From assembly GCA_938023085.1 (NCBI GenBank), contig CALHDP010000129.1, positions 50,102 through 114,101 on the forward strand: 64,000 bases of DNA, written 5' to 3'. Below are positions 25,901-33,502 of the stretch, piece after piece. This stretch comes from an uncultured Collinsella sp. GTDB taxonomy: Bacteria; Actinomycetota; Coriobacteriia; Coriobacteriales; Coriobacteriaceae. Each line of letters starts with the position of its first letter. Position 1 is the stretch's first letter. Below the pieces are notes generated by a model, which did no database searches, had not been told where the DNA came from, and saw nothing but the letters and a program-made list of their open reading frames with translations. The position numbers and the translations under genes are program-made.

Positions 25901-26697
25901 AGGACGACAAGGTCGTCGCTAGCGGCACCAACGACGCCAACGGCACCGTTGTGCTGAGCCCTATCCGCTACGAGGCGCCTGGCACGCACACGTACACGCT
26001 GCGCGAGGCTTGCCCCAACGCGCTCGGCCTGTACAAGGGCGTCACCTATGACGGTATGACCTACACCGTCGTGACCACCGTATCCGACAACGGTGATGGC
26101 ACGCTGACCGCGACGCACAAGCTCGAGGGAACCACCGAGTCGGCTGGCTTTACCAACAAGTATCACGCCATGCCCACGCAGGTTTCCATCGGCGTCATCA
26201 AGGTGCTCGAGGGACGCGAGCTCAAGAAGGACGAGTTTAGCTTTAAGCTCGTTGGCGAGGACGTCGAGTCCACCGTCACCAACGACGCCGACGGCAAGAT
26301 CAACTTCGACAAGTTCGAGTACGACGAGCCCGGTACGTACGTCTACACCATCAGCGAGGTCAAGGGCGACGAGGCCGGTATGACCTACGACAAGTCCGTC
26401 TTTACCGCGACCGTCAACGTGGTCGACGACGGCGAGGGCAACCTCAAGGCGAACGTCGCCTTTACCAAGGGCGACAAGAGCGTCGAGGGTATCGTGTTCA
26501 ACAACACGTACAAGAAGCCCGAGACGCCCGTGCCGACGCCCGATCCCGGCACGCCCAAGGCCGTGACGAACATCGTCAAGACGGTCAAGGGTTTCCTGCC
26601 CACCACGGGTGACCAGCAGGCCGCTGCACTGCTCATGGCATTTGTTATCGCCATGGCCGGCGTCGGAGCCCTAGTCTGGGGTATCCGTAAGCGCTAG
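22870..26697 (+). CDS. C-terminal part of the giant FctA-repeat adhesin with LPTTG anchor
   Basis: This frame continues the adhesin: MADDEFKFALSYAGHDEVLL is the direct continuation of KTLTGR[P]. About nine further FctA-type repeats follow. Each opens with a Lys motif (KNLQVP, KVLIGR, KAIDGR, KYLDGR, KTLAGR, KKLQAA, KRLTGR, KVLEGR) and closes with the Asn motif FTNTY or a variant, as expected for Lys-Asn isopeptide bonds. One repeat (25475-25620) holds an acidic insert of DEAEADEAEA type. The end is the sortase signal LPTTG (1243-1247), a hydrophobic helix and IRKR. ATG 22870 is probably internal rather than a true start, since no ribosome-binding site is evident. Intact, the protein would be about 2,100 residues. 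No sortase gene is in the window. Confidence 0.88.
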   Translation: MADDEFKFALSYAGHDEVLLDATNKGGKVEFGPLTYTTKSLAKLVEEDKASLDASSDKPTWTIHYIAAEQTGKLPAGVSATVSAIDACVTVVDNGDGTLTATAVYGDAGNEFVNTYTAAPAEASLVGKKNLQVPKGLTPADIAGKFTFTVTGEDGAPMPANASVTNHAKGKVDFGKITFTLDDLNKALGEKPEKREHTFTYTVTESGEVAGVTNDAKLSREVSFTVIDDGKGNLSVSHKPDGDVAFTFTNTYNVTPVETSVTDQITANKVLIGRDLKEGEFSFELVEGNKVVATGINDAEGNITMSAVKYTEAGEHTYTLREVNGGTISKGITYGDAKYTIETTITDKGDGTLKAEHVLKDAKTATFKNTYSVTPTDADLDFDLSKAIDGREWTDGDEFSFTITAPDGAPLPDPATVTVSKHDAKDGIAAIKFGKIRYTAAGTYKYEIRENAGNTVGMTYDSHVATAEVTVTENGDGNLTANVTKKENGRFTNKYRTELNYTAAGGLWLSKYLDGRPMTEGQFTFTVTPADDASARALGLLPGANSFKSPAAAEATVGLIDILAGHEVIFTQADAGKTFTYTVAEKNDGQPGYTYDDAVRTVTIAIADDTAGTLTATTTVSGGPEGTHETVHKSGENKVEKALVPFHNSYSATTNTPGGTAAQVVATKTLAGRPMADGEFWFGIAYQGELVAYENLKPNIGGHVSFDTLHYDTKMLANLEAAGLAYRTDKDGKLAWTINYTAYEDLFGLPNGVSATTWSFGFKVIVVDNGDGTLTATVDYGGVEPLFENVYGAEAVDAALTGTKKLQAAEGLTPADITGKFTFTVTADEAGAPMPERTTATNDAAGNVDFGKIHFTLEDLNRALGVTDDATDKAEADEADEAEADEAEADEAEAEEADTDANADEPSDEPEPAAPTAPRSHTFTYTVAESGSAPGVTNDTNATRKVSYTVTDDGAGHLSVVRNGDDGADFTFTNTYGVAPTDSSVTDQVKTVKRLTGRDLAAGEFTFELLEDDKVVASGTNDANGTVVLSPIRYEAPGTHTYTLREACPNALGLYKGVTYDGMTYTVVTTVSDNGDGTLTATHKLEGTTESAGFTNKYHAMPTQVSIGVIKVLEGRELKKDEFSFKLVGEDVESTVTNDADGKINFDKFEYDEPGTYVYTISEVKGDEAGMTYDKSVFTATVNVVDDGEGNLKANVAFTKGDKSVEGIVFNNTYKKPETPVPTPDPGTPKAVTNIVKTVKGFLPTTGDQQAAALLMAFVIAMAGVGALVWGIRKR

Positions 26698-26710
26698 GTA
26701 CGCTGGCAGC

Positions 26711-26734
26711 GCCCGGGGCCAAAAGGCCCCGGGC
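26711..26734 (+). terminator. GC-rich hairpin after the adhesin
   Basis: GCCCGGGGCC-AAAA-GGCCCCGGGC, a perfect 10-bp stem without a T-run, 13 nt after the stop. Confidence 0.65.
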
Positions 26735-26775
26735 GGCCGGCGGGGAGCCAAAACATAGCCCCCACCCCACCCCCA

Positions 26776-26816
26776 GCCGCCACGGAGACATCTCCCTTCT
26801 CCGTGGCGGCGCTTTT
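26776..26816 (+). terminator. Second terminator after the adhesin
   Basis: GCCGCCACGGAGA pairs perfectly with TCTCCGTGGCGGC and is followed by GCTTTTG. Confidence 0.75.
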
Positions 26817-26830
26817 GTGCGCGGGGGGCG

Positions 26831-26987
26831 CCACGAAATCGGCCCATCTACTACGTTTAGTCCCTTACCCCCAACCATGCCAAAAAACGCGAAAACAAAA
26901 CCGCAGGTAGAACGCCTGCGGTTTTCTGAAAACAGGGGTATGGTCGGGGGTATTGAGTCGAACGTAGTAGATGGGCCGATTTCGTGG
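26831..26987 (+). repeat. Palindromic element B, right copy
   Basis: 157 bp with perfect 27-bp ends starting CCACGAAATCGGCCCATCTA. The inner CCGCAGG-TAGAACG-CCTGCGG hairpin follows AAAACAAAA as in the left copy. Confidence 0.9.
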
Positions 26988-27006
26988 TTGGCGCCGCCAA
27001 ATGATC

Positions 27007-27036
27007 CCCCGGGGACGGAGGAAAACGGATCATTTT
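27007..27036 (+). repeat. GGGGACGGAGGAAAACGG repeat, copy right of the adhesin
   Basis: CCCGGGGACGGAGGAAAACG then GATCATTTTGG, lying between elements B and A exactly as on the left side. Confidence 0.65.
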
Positions 27037-27080
27037 GGTCCCGCGAGGCTTTCGGAAGCATTCGCGCAGGGCCGCTCGGG

Positions 27081-27234
27081 CAAAACTATGCCGGTTTACG
27101 GGGCCGGATTTCGAATCCCCAGCCATACCGAAAGGCATGAAAATAAAACCGCAGGTAGACGAGCCGTCATTTTGCAGAAAACGCTGGTATGGATGGGGGC
27201 CCTGAGTTTAGCCCCGTAATCCGGCATAGTTTTG
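27081..27234 (+). repeat. Palindromic element A, right copy
   Basis: 154 bp. CAAAACTATGCCGGTTTACG and the following GGGC (27081-27104) are mirrored at 27211-27234 with one mismatch in 24. This copy ends 60 nt before the response-regulator stop. Confidence 0.9.
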
Positions 27235-27294
27235 AAATGACATTAAATCGGTAGCAGCCATTTTGCTATGCCGGGGCGGTCGGTCGTTGGGTAA

Positions 27295-27924
27295 TTACCC
27301 TCGCAGGTAGGCGATGGCGATCTGCGTGCGGTTGCGTAGGCCCATTTTGGCAAGGATCGAGCTGATGTGGTTGCGCACGGTGCCTTCTCCCATGTAGGCG
27401 GTGGCGGCAATCTCCTTGTTGTCGAGACCGCGGGCGATGAGCTCGGCGACTTCGAACTCGCGGTCGGTTAGGCTGGCGAAGGCCGCGGGCTGGTGGGGCG
27501 TGCCCGCCTCGATACCCGTTCCGTCAAAATCGATCTCCTCGATCGCCTTGCCCTCGAGCACGCGTTTGCCGTCCATGACCTGCTCCAACGCCGGTGGAAT
27601 GGCGGCGACATCGGTCTTGATCAGGTAGCCGCGGGCGCCCAGTTTGAGCGCCGACACAATGTATTCGTCATCCGAAAACGTGGTCAGGAACACCACGCGC
27701 GCTGCGGGGTCGCGCTCGAGGATCTCGCGCGCCGCCGAAAGGCCGTCACGCTCCGGCATCTGGATGTCGAGCAGCGCGATATCGGGTGCGTGTTCGGTGT
27801 AGAGCGCGACCGCGTCGTTTCCATCGGCGCCGGTGCCCACCACCTCGATCTGCGGCTGGGCGCCCAGGATAATCTTGAGCGAATCGACCACTAAGCGGTC
27901 GTCGTCGACAACAATGAGCCTCAT
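27295..27924 (-). CDS. NarL/LuxR-family response regulator
   Basis: A 209-residue two-component regulator. The receiver domain has the acidic pair VDDD (6-9), phospho-acceptor D53 (LLDIQMP), the Thr in FLTTFSDD and Lys in YLIKTD. The C-terminal LuxR HTH spans about 148-205 (SLTDREFEVAELIARGLDNK, GEGTVRNHISSILAKMG). Its ATG overlaps the histidine-kinase stop by 4 nt. The obvious targets are the divergent ABC exporter genes starting at 29264. Confidence 0.94.
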   Translation of the reverse strand: MRLIVVDDDRLVVDSLKIILGAQPQIEVVGTGADGNDAVALYTEHAPDIALLDIQMPERDGLSAAREILERDPAARVVFLTTFSDDEYIVSALKLGARGYLIKTDVAAIPPALEQVMDGKRVLEGKAIEEIDFDGTGIEAGTPHQPAAFASLTDREFEVAELIARGLDNKEIAATAYMGEGTVRNHISSILAKMGLRNRTQIAIAYLRG

Positions 27925-29066
27925 CGGGCCTCATCTCCTTGCTGTTTGGGGACGGTGGCAAACACGCGCCAGCCGGGGGCGTCGGCGCGCGGCCCGGCGG
28001 TAAAGGTCCCGCCAAGCGCCTCGACGCGCTCGCGCATGGAGCCGAGCCCCATGCCCTCCGCGGCGCCGCGGCTGCTTGCTTGGACCCCGCCCGCGCCATC
28101 GTCGCTAACGATGAGCTGGTAAAACGACGGATGCTCCATGCATCGTACAGTGACGATCTGGGCGCAAGCGTGGCGCATGGTGTTGGAGAGCGCCTCGCGC
28201 AGGACCGCCGCAAAGCAGTTGGCGACGTTTGCGGGCGCATGCTCGGCCAAAACTTCAAGCTCAATCTGCGGGCCGCCGTCCGAGCGTGTGCCTTCAACAA
28301 TGCGTTCGAGCTGCACGGAAAGGTCGACAGCGTTGTCGTTGAGCGCATGGACGCTAGTGCGCACAAGCTGGAGCGCCTCGTCAACCGTGCGTTTGACGTC
28401 GGCGAAATCGGCGGCAACCCTGGGCTCGTCGGCGTGCACGACGCGCAGGGCCTCGGTCTGCAGCGAGGCACGCGTGAGCTGGTGCCCGACGTTATCGTGG
28501 ATCTCGCGCGCGATGCGGGCGCGTTCGGCGAGCGTCGCGAGCTCGACTTCGTAGTCCTGGCGGTCAGCTAGATCGCGGTTGCGCGCCTCGAGTGCGAGGG
28601 CTCGTTCCTGCAGCTCATCGCGGGTTCGGCGCATGCGCTGCTGCTCGCGCTCTAACTGGGCGGTACGTAGCGATAGCAAGGTGGCGGCAACTGAAAGGAT
28701 AGCGGTCAGCAGGAGCGCTCGGGCGGTGAGCGCGTCGGCGCGAAGGTCCGCGACGAGCGCAGGGGCAAAAGCGGAGCCAATGCCCAGCGCTCCCCAGACG
28801 TGCTCACGGCGCACCCGCCGCGCGATGTCATAGAGGGCGAGAGGCGCAAACGGCACAAACGGCGGCACGAAAACGGCCGCGATGATGTAAGCGTAACTCG
28901 CGGCCTCGCTGGCGCGACGGGCGCGCTCTCCCTGCGCGAGCTCGGCCAGCGAGGTGGCGATAACGCCAAGGCAAAACGCCGCGACCAGGCGAGCGTCCAC
29001 AGCAAGACCCACAGCGGCCGCAATGCAGCACGCCAGCACGATCGATTTGTCGAAAAGCCTGTTCAT
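27921..29066 (-). CDS. Membrane sensor histidine kinase (HisKA_3 type)
   Basis: A 381-residue kinase partner of the adjacent LuxR-type regulator. About four to five hydrophobic helices lie in residues 8-135 with little extracytoplasmic sequence. A coiled coil follows (139-175), then the phospho-acceptor H190 in ARIAREIHDNVGHQL, the N-box REALSNTMRHA (290-300) and the G-box GMGLGSMRERVEALGG (about 337-352). Sensors with such a short loop usually perceive membrane stress or a transporter. I chose the start at 29066; upstream codons in frame have no ribosome-binding site and run into the divergent promoter region. The arrangement with an ABC exporter suggests antimicrobial detoxification. Confidence 0.92.
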   Translation of the reverse strand: MNRLFDKSIVLACCIAAAVGLAVDARLVAAFCLGVIATSLAELAQGERARRASEAASYAYIIAAVFVPPFVPFAPLALYDIARRVRREHVWGALGIGSAFAPALVADLRADALTARALLLTAILSVAATLLSLRTAQLEREQQRMRRTRDELQERALALEARNRDLADRQDYEVELATLAERARIAREIHDNVGHQLTRASLQTEALRVVHADEPRVAADFADVKRTVDEALQLVRTSVHALNDNAVDLSVQLERIVEGTRSDGGPQIELEVLAEHAPANVANCFAAVLREALSNTMRHACAQIVTVRCMEHPSFYQLIVSDDGAGGVQASSRGAAEGMGLGSMRERVEALGGTFTAGPRADAPGWRVFATVPKQQGDEAR

Positions 29067-29263
29067 ACGGGTATTGTACGCGAAGCCGCGCGTGGTGGAG
29101 GGGCCGCCTGCGCAACCGTGACATTCCTCCCGCGCGGCAAAGCGGGGGCGTCGGCGGGCCGCACGGCCAAGCCCCGCACTCGTGACAAAGCTCACTGGTG
29201 CGCGCCGCCCACACCTGCGATGATGCAATCGTACCGGGCCGCAATCAACAGAAGGGCCGCCTC

Positions 29264-30202
29264 ATGACAGACATCGTCCACGTCGAAAACCTCGTCAAGC
29301 GCTATGACGACCTTATCGCGCTCGACCACTTTAACCTGAACATCGCCCCCGGCGAGATCTTTGGCTTGCTCGGCCCCAACGGCTCGGGCAAGACCACGTC
29401 CATCAACTGCATCCTGCAGCTGCTTGCCTACGACAAGGGCACCATCGAGCTGTTCGGCGAGCCCATGACGCCCGTCCGCTACGACCTTAAGCGCCGCATC
29501 GGCGTGGTGCCGCAGCAGGTGGCGGTGTTTGACGAACTCACGGTGCGCGAGAACATCGACTATTTCTGCAGCCTCTACGTAAACGACCGCAAGCGCCGCC
29601 GCGCGCTGGTGGACGAGGCGATCGACTTTGTTGGCCTGGGCGACTTTACCAAGTTCCGCCCCGGCAAGCTCTCGGGCGGCCTGGCGCGTCGCCTCAACAT
29701 TGCCTGCGGTATCGCGCACAAGCCCGAGCTCATCTTTTTTGACGAGCCCACGGTGGCGGTCGACCCGCAAAGCCGCAACGCCATCCTGAAGGGCATCTGC
29801 CGCCTGCGCGACGAGGGCGCCACGGTTGTATATACCAGCCATTACATGGAGGAAGTCGAGCAAATCTGCAGCCGCATCATGATCATGGACGGCGGCCGCG
29901 TATTGGCGCAGGGCACCAACGACGAGCTCAAGCGCATGATTCAGATGGGCGAAAAGATCGTGATCGAGGTCGGTGAGGTGCCGAGTGCGGCACTCGCCGC
30001 CGTTGTGGGCCTGCCACATGTCCTGGACCTGGCGGCGACGGCAGGTCAACTCACGTTCTCGTGCGAAGCGAGCCCGCACAACCTGACCGACATTCTCGAT
30101 GTGTTGCGCTCGCACGACGTGCCGCTCGGCCGCATCTACTCCGAGCCGCCGACCCTCAACGACGTGTTCCTCGAGATCACCGGCCGCGAGCTGCGCGACT
30201 AG
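29264..30202 (+). CDS. ABC exporter ATPase (DrrA/CcmA type)
   Basis: A 312-residue ATPase of an ABC-2 exporter. Walker A is GPNGSGKT (37-44), signature LSGGLARRLNIA (about 136-147), Walker B and D-loop FFDEPTVAVDPQ, followed by the family's C-terminal extension. It probably pairs with the two permeases directly downstream to export a drug, peptide or lipid. ATG 29264 has AAGGGCC upstream at modest strength. It is divergent from a kinase/regulator pair about 200 nt away, an arrangement typical of inducible resistance exporters. Confidence 0.9.
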   Translation: MTDIVHVENLVKRYDDLIALDHFNLNIAPGEIFGLLGPNGSGKTTSINCILQLLAYDKGTIELFGEPMTPVRYDLKRRIGVVPQQVAVFDELTVRENIDYFCSLYVNDRKRRRALVDEAIDFVGLGDFTKFRPGKLSGGLARRLNIACGIAHKPELIFFDEPTVAVDPQSRNAILKGICRLRDEGATVVYTSHYMEEVEQICSRIMIMDGGRVLAQGTNDELKRMIQMGEKIVIEVGEVPSAALAAVVGLPHVLDLAATAGQLTFSCEASPHNLTDILDVLRSHDVPLGRIYSEPPTLNDVFLEITGRELRD

Positions 30203-30211
30203 GGGGTAGCC

Positions 30212-31399
30212 ATGTTCAACACCATCATTACCACGCTCAAGACGCTGCTGCGTCGGCCGAGCACGTGGGTCTGGGGCGCGATCTTTCCCGTTGCGCTTTC
30301 CACGATGTTCATGTTTATGTTTGCGAACCTGAGCTCTGACGGCACGGTCGACCCGGTGCCGGTGGCCGTCGTAGCGGATGAGGCCTGGGATGCCTCGACC
30401 TTTAAGGGCGTGGCGACGTCGCTTGCCAAGGAGGGCGACGACCAACTGCTCGAGATCCGCGAGTGCGATGACGCAGCCGATGCGAACCGTGCGCTTAAGG
30501 CCGGCAAGGTCGCGGGCATCTATACGGTCGACGCCGAAGGCACGCCCAAGCTCACGCTGCTATCGAGCTACGACAGCTCACGTGCGTCGACGGTGCTCAC
30601 CGACCGCAGCATTCTGGAGACGGTGGCAAGCTCGTATACACAAAATGCCGAGCTCATGTCCCAGATTGCCCAGGACAACCCGGCGGCGCTCGCCGACCCG
30701 GAGGCGGTTGCGCGCGCCCTGTCGCTCGAGGGCGGCACCCGCCGCGTGAGCCTGACACGCACCACGCCCGACGGCACGGTCGTCTACTACTACGCGCTCT
30801 TTGGCCTGGTCGCGATGATGTCTGCCGAGTTTGCCGCCTTGAGCGTCGTCGACCTGCAACCCAATCTGTCTGGCCTTGGCGCGCGCCGCTGCGTGGGTGG
30901 CCTTTCCAAGATGGCGTCGCTGGCCGGCATCTTTGTCGGCTCGTGGCTGGTTTCCTTTGCCTCGATGGCGATCGCGATCGGCTACGTGCGCCTGGTCGTG
31001 GGCGTCGACTTTGGCGGGCGCGAGGGGCTGTGTCTGGCGGGCGGTGCCGCTTCCGCGCTAGCTGCCACGGGCTTGGGGCTCTTTGTGGGCACGCTTCCCG
31101 TTAAAGGCGGCAAGGCGTCCAAGTCGGGCATCCTCACGGGCTTTGCCACCACGTGCGCCCTGTTTGCCGGCCTCTACGGCGAGCCGGCGATGGTGCTTGC
31201 CGACGACGTCGCCCGCGCCTGCCCGGCCGAGTGCTGGCTCAACCCCGTCAAGCTTATCTGCGACATGTTTAACCGCCTGTATTTCTTTGAGGACCTGGGA
31301 CCCTTTGTCGTTCGCGCCGGCGCGCTGGTCCTTATGGCGCTGCTGTTCGTTGCCGCCGCCACGCTGATCTTTGGAAGGAGCCGCTATGAGCACCTTTAA
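30212..31399 (+). CDS. ABC-2 type exporter permease, subunit 1
   Basis: A 395-residue permease. It has an N-terminal helix (TWVWGAIFPVALSTMFMFMF), a large extracytoplasmic domain (about 40-185), then five helices including FALFGLVAMMSAEF-like and GTLPVKGGKASKSG segments, the pattern of ABC-2/YhgE-type exporters. It begins 10 nt after the ATPase stop with GGGGG as ribosome-binding site. Its end overlaps the second permease by 14 nt, so the two are expected to form a heterodimer. Confidence 0.85.
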   Translation: MFNTIITTLKTLLRRPSTWVWGAIFPVALSTMFMFMFANLSSDGTVDPVPVAVVADEAWDASTFKGVATSLAKEGDDQLLEIRECDDAADANRALKAGKVAGIYTVDAEGTPKLTLLSSYDSSRASTVLTDRSILETVASSYTQNAELMSQIAQDNPAALADPEAVARALSLEGGTRRVSLTRTTPDGTVVYYYALFGLVAMMSAEFAALSVVDLQPNLSGLGARRCVGGLSKMASLAGIFVGSWLVSFASMAIAIGYVRLVVGVDFGGREGLCLAGGAASALAATGLGLFVGTLPVKGGKASKSGILTGFATTCALFAGLYGEPAMVLADDVARACPAECWLNPVKLICDMFNRLYFFEDLGPFVVRAGALVLMALLFVAAATLIFGRSRYEHL

Positions 31400-32591
31400 G
31401 ACCGCGCTTCGCATGGCGCTGGCGCACCCGTTCTACCTGCTCATCTATACGGTGTTCATCTCGCTCATGGGCGTATTCATCGCGGCCTCGGTGAGCTGGA
31501 GCTCGTCGCAGCTCACCGAGTACAAGCCCTACGATGCCAACGTGATTGTGGTCGACCGCGACGACAGCGACCTTTCGCGTGCGCTTACCAAGCATCTGGG
31601 TTCGCGTTTTGAGCTGGTCACGGGCATTGGCGACGATACGTACGATCTTGCGGACGCGCTCTCCAAGAGCAACAGCGTCAAGGGCAGCGCCGACTGCGTG
31701 TTCTTTATCCCGGAGGGGTTTGAGGACGACCTCGTTGCAGCCGCCCGTGCGGGGGAGACCTTGCCCAAGCTCGACGTGACCTACGGCTCCGGCACCATGG
31801 CGGCGGCGCTTTCGTCTGCCGAGGCCTCGCGCTGGATCTCGCTCGCGGGCGCTGCGGCGGCGCTTGAGCCCGCCGCCTCTAACGGCAGCGTTGCCAAGGC
31901 CGCCGAGCATGCCGCTGCCAAGCGCGCCGAAGTCCAGATCGAGCAGGTCAGGGTTGACTCGACGGCCGCCGCCACGCTCGAGTCGTATTTCAACTTTGGT
32001 GCGTACGCGATTATCTCATCGGTCATCGTGTCGGTGGGGCTGGTGTTCTCGGGCATGAACGAGCCCGAGCGCGTGCGTCGTATGGATGCTGGCCCAATCT
32101 CCGAGCGCCAGCGTTCGCTTGCCGTGTTCGCGGCCGCCGCGGTGCTTACCGTCTGCATCTGGTTTGTGTCGAGCATGATGGGCGTTGTGGGCTTTGCCGG
32201 CGCGGTCGCCGAGGTCGGCGTGGGTCGCGTGTGCCTGGCGCTGGCGGCGACGTTTGCCCTGGCGTTCACGCCGCTGGCCGTTGGCTTTGCCCTTTCGAGC
32301 TTGGGCGCGCGCGAGGAGCTGCTCAACGGCGTGGGCAACCTGCTTGGCATGCTCATGACGTTTTTGGGCGGCGCCTGGATGCCGCTGTCGCTGATGGGCC
32401 CAGCCGTGCAGACCGTGGCGCACTTTGTGCCGACATATTGGGTGAACGACGCAATCAGCAAAGCGCTCGCCTCGGACTTGACGTCTGCCGTGCTGGGCGA
32501 CATCGCCTGCGACCTAGGCGTCACCGTGCTCTTCGCCGCCGCCATCGCTGCCGTAGGCCTAGCCCTCACCCACGCCAAAGCCCGAGCCTAG
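31386..32591 (+). CDS. ABC-2 type exporter permease, subunit 2
   Basis: A 401-residue partner permease with the same plan. A first helix (LIYTVFISLMGVFIAASV) is followed by an extracytoplasmic region of about 160 residues and a C-terminal helix bundle (SSVIVSVGLVFSG, ILGVVGFAG-like, GNLLGMLMTFLGGAWMPLSL). AAGGAG ends 5 nt before ATG 31386, favouring this over an in-frame codon at 31371. It closes the exporter operon; a palindromic repeat follows. Confidence 0.85.
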   Translation: MSTFKTALRMALAHPFYLLIYTVFISLMGVFIAASVSWSSSQLTEYKPYDANVIVVDRDDSDLSRALTKHLGSRFELVTGIGDDTYDLADALSKSNSVKGSADCVFFIPEGFEDDLVAAARAGETLPKLDVTYGSGTMAAALSSAEASRWISLAGAAAALEPAASNGSVAKAAEHAAAKRAEVQIEQVRVDSTAAATLESYFNFGAYAIISSVIVSVGLVFSGMNEPERVRRMDAGPISERQRSLAVFAAAAVLTVCIWFVSSMMGVVGFAGAVAEVGVGRVCLALAATFALAFTPLAVGFALSSLGAREELLNGVGNLLGMLMTFLGGAWMPLSLMGPAVQTVAHFVPTYWVNDAISKALASDLTSAVLGDIACDLGVTVLFAAAIAAVGLALTHAKARA

Positions 32592-32610
32592 CCGCCTAGT
32601 CGTCGGGTAC

Positions 32611-32705
32611 TCATTGGGGACAGACTTAAACGACCAAGAGTCCCCAAGTGCCGGGTGGCGAAAGAGTGTCCCAGGCGACTAGTCGTTTATGAACGCCCCC
32701 AATGA
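32611..32705 (+). repeat. Palindromic repeat with TTGGGGACA / TTAAACGAC ends
   Basis: TCATTGGGGACAGACTTAAA plus CGAC (32611-32634) pairs imperfectly with the complement at 32682-32705. Partial copies of the same motif occur at about 36964-36990 (inverted) and 45489-45510. Confidence 0.65.
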
Positions 32706-32710
32706 CTTGT

Positions 32711-32739
32711 TTGAAATACAGTTCACCTAGGTTTACTAT
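32711..32739 (+). promoter_or_regulatory. Candidate promoter of the MacB/FtsX operon
   Basis: TTGAAA (32711-32716) and TACTAT (32734-32739) are 17 bp apart. A second candidate, TTCACC-N17-TATAAA, lies 11 bp downstream. Both are about 30-60 nt before the ATPase start. Confidence 0.5.
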
Positions 32740-32780
32740 TACCCTATAAAAGTAGCAACAGGCTAACAATGGGGGGTAGT

Positions 32781-33494
<714 letters not shown>

Positions 33495-33502
33495 GCGGCG
33501 CC

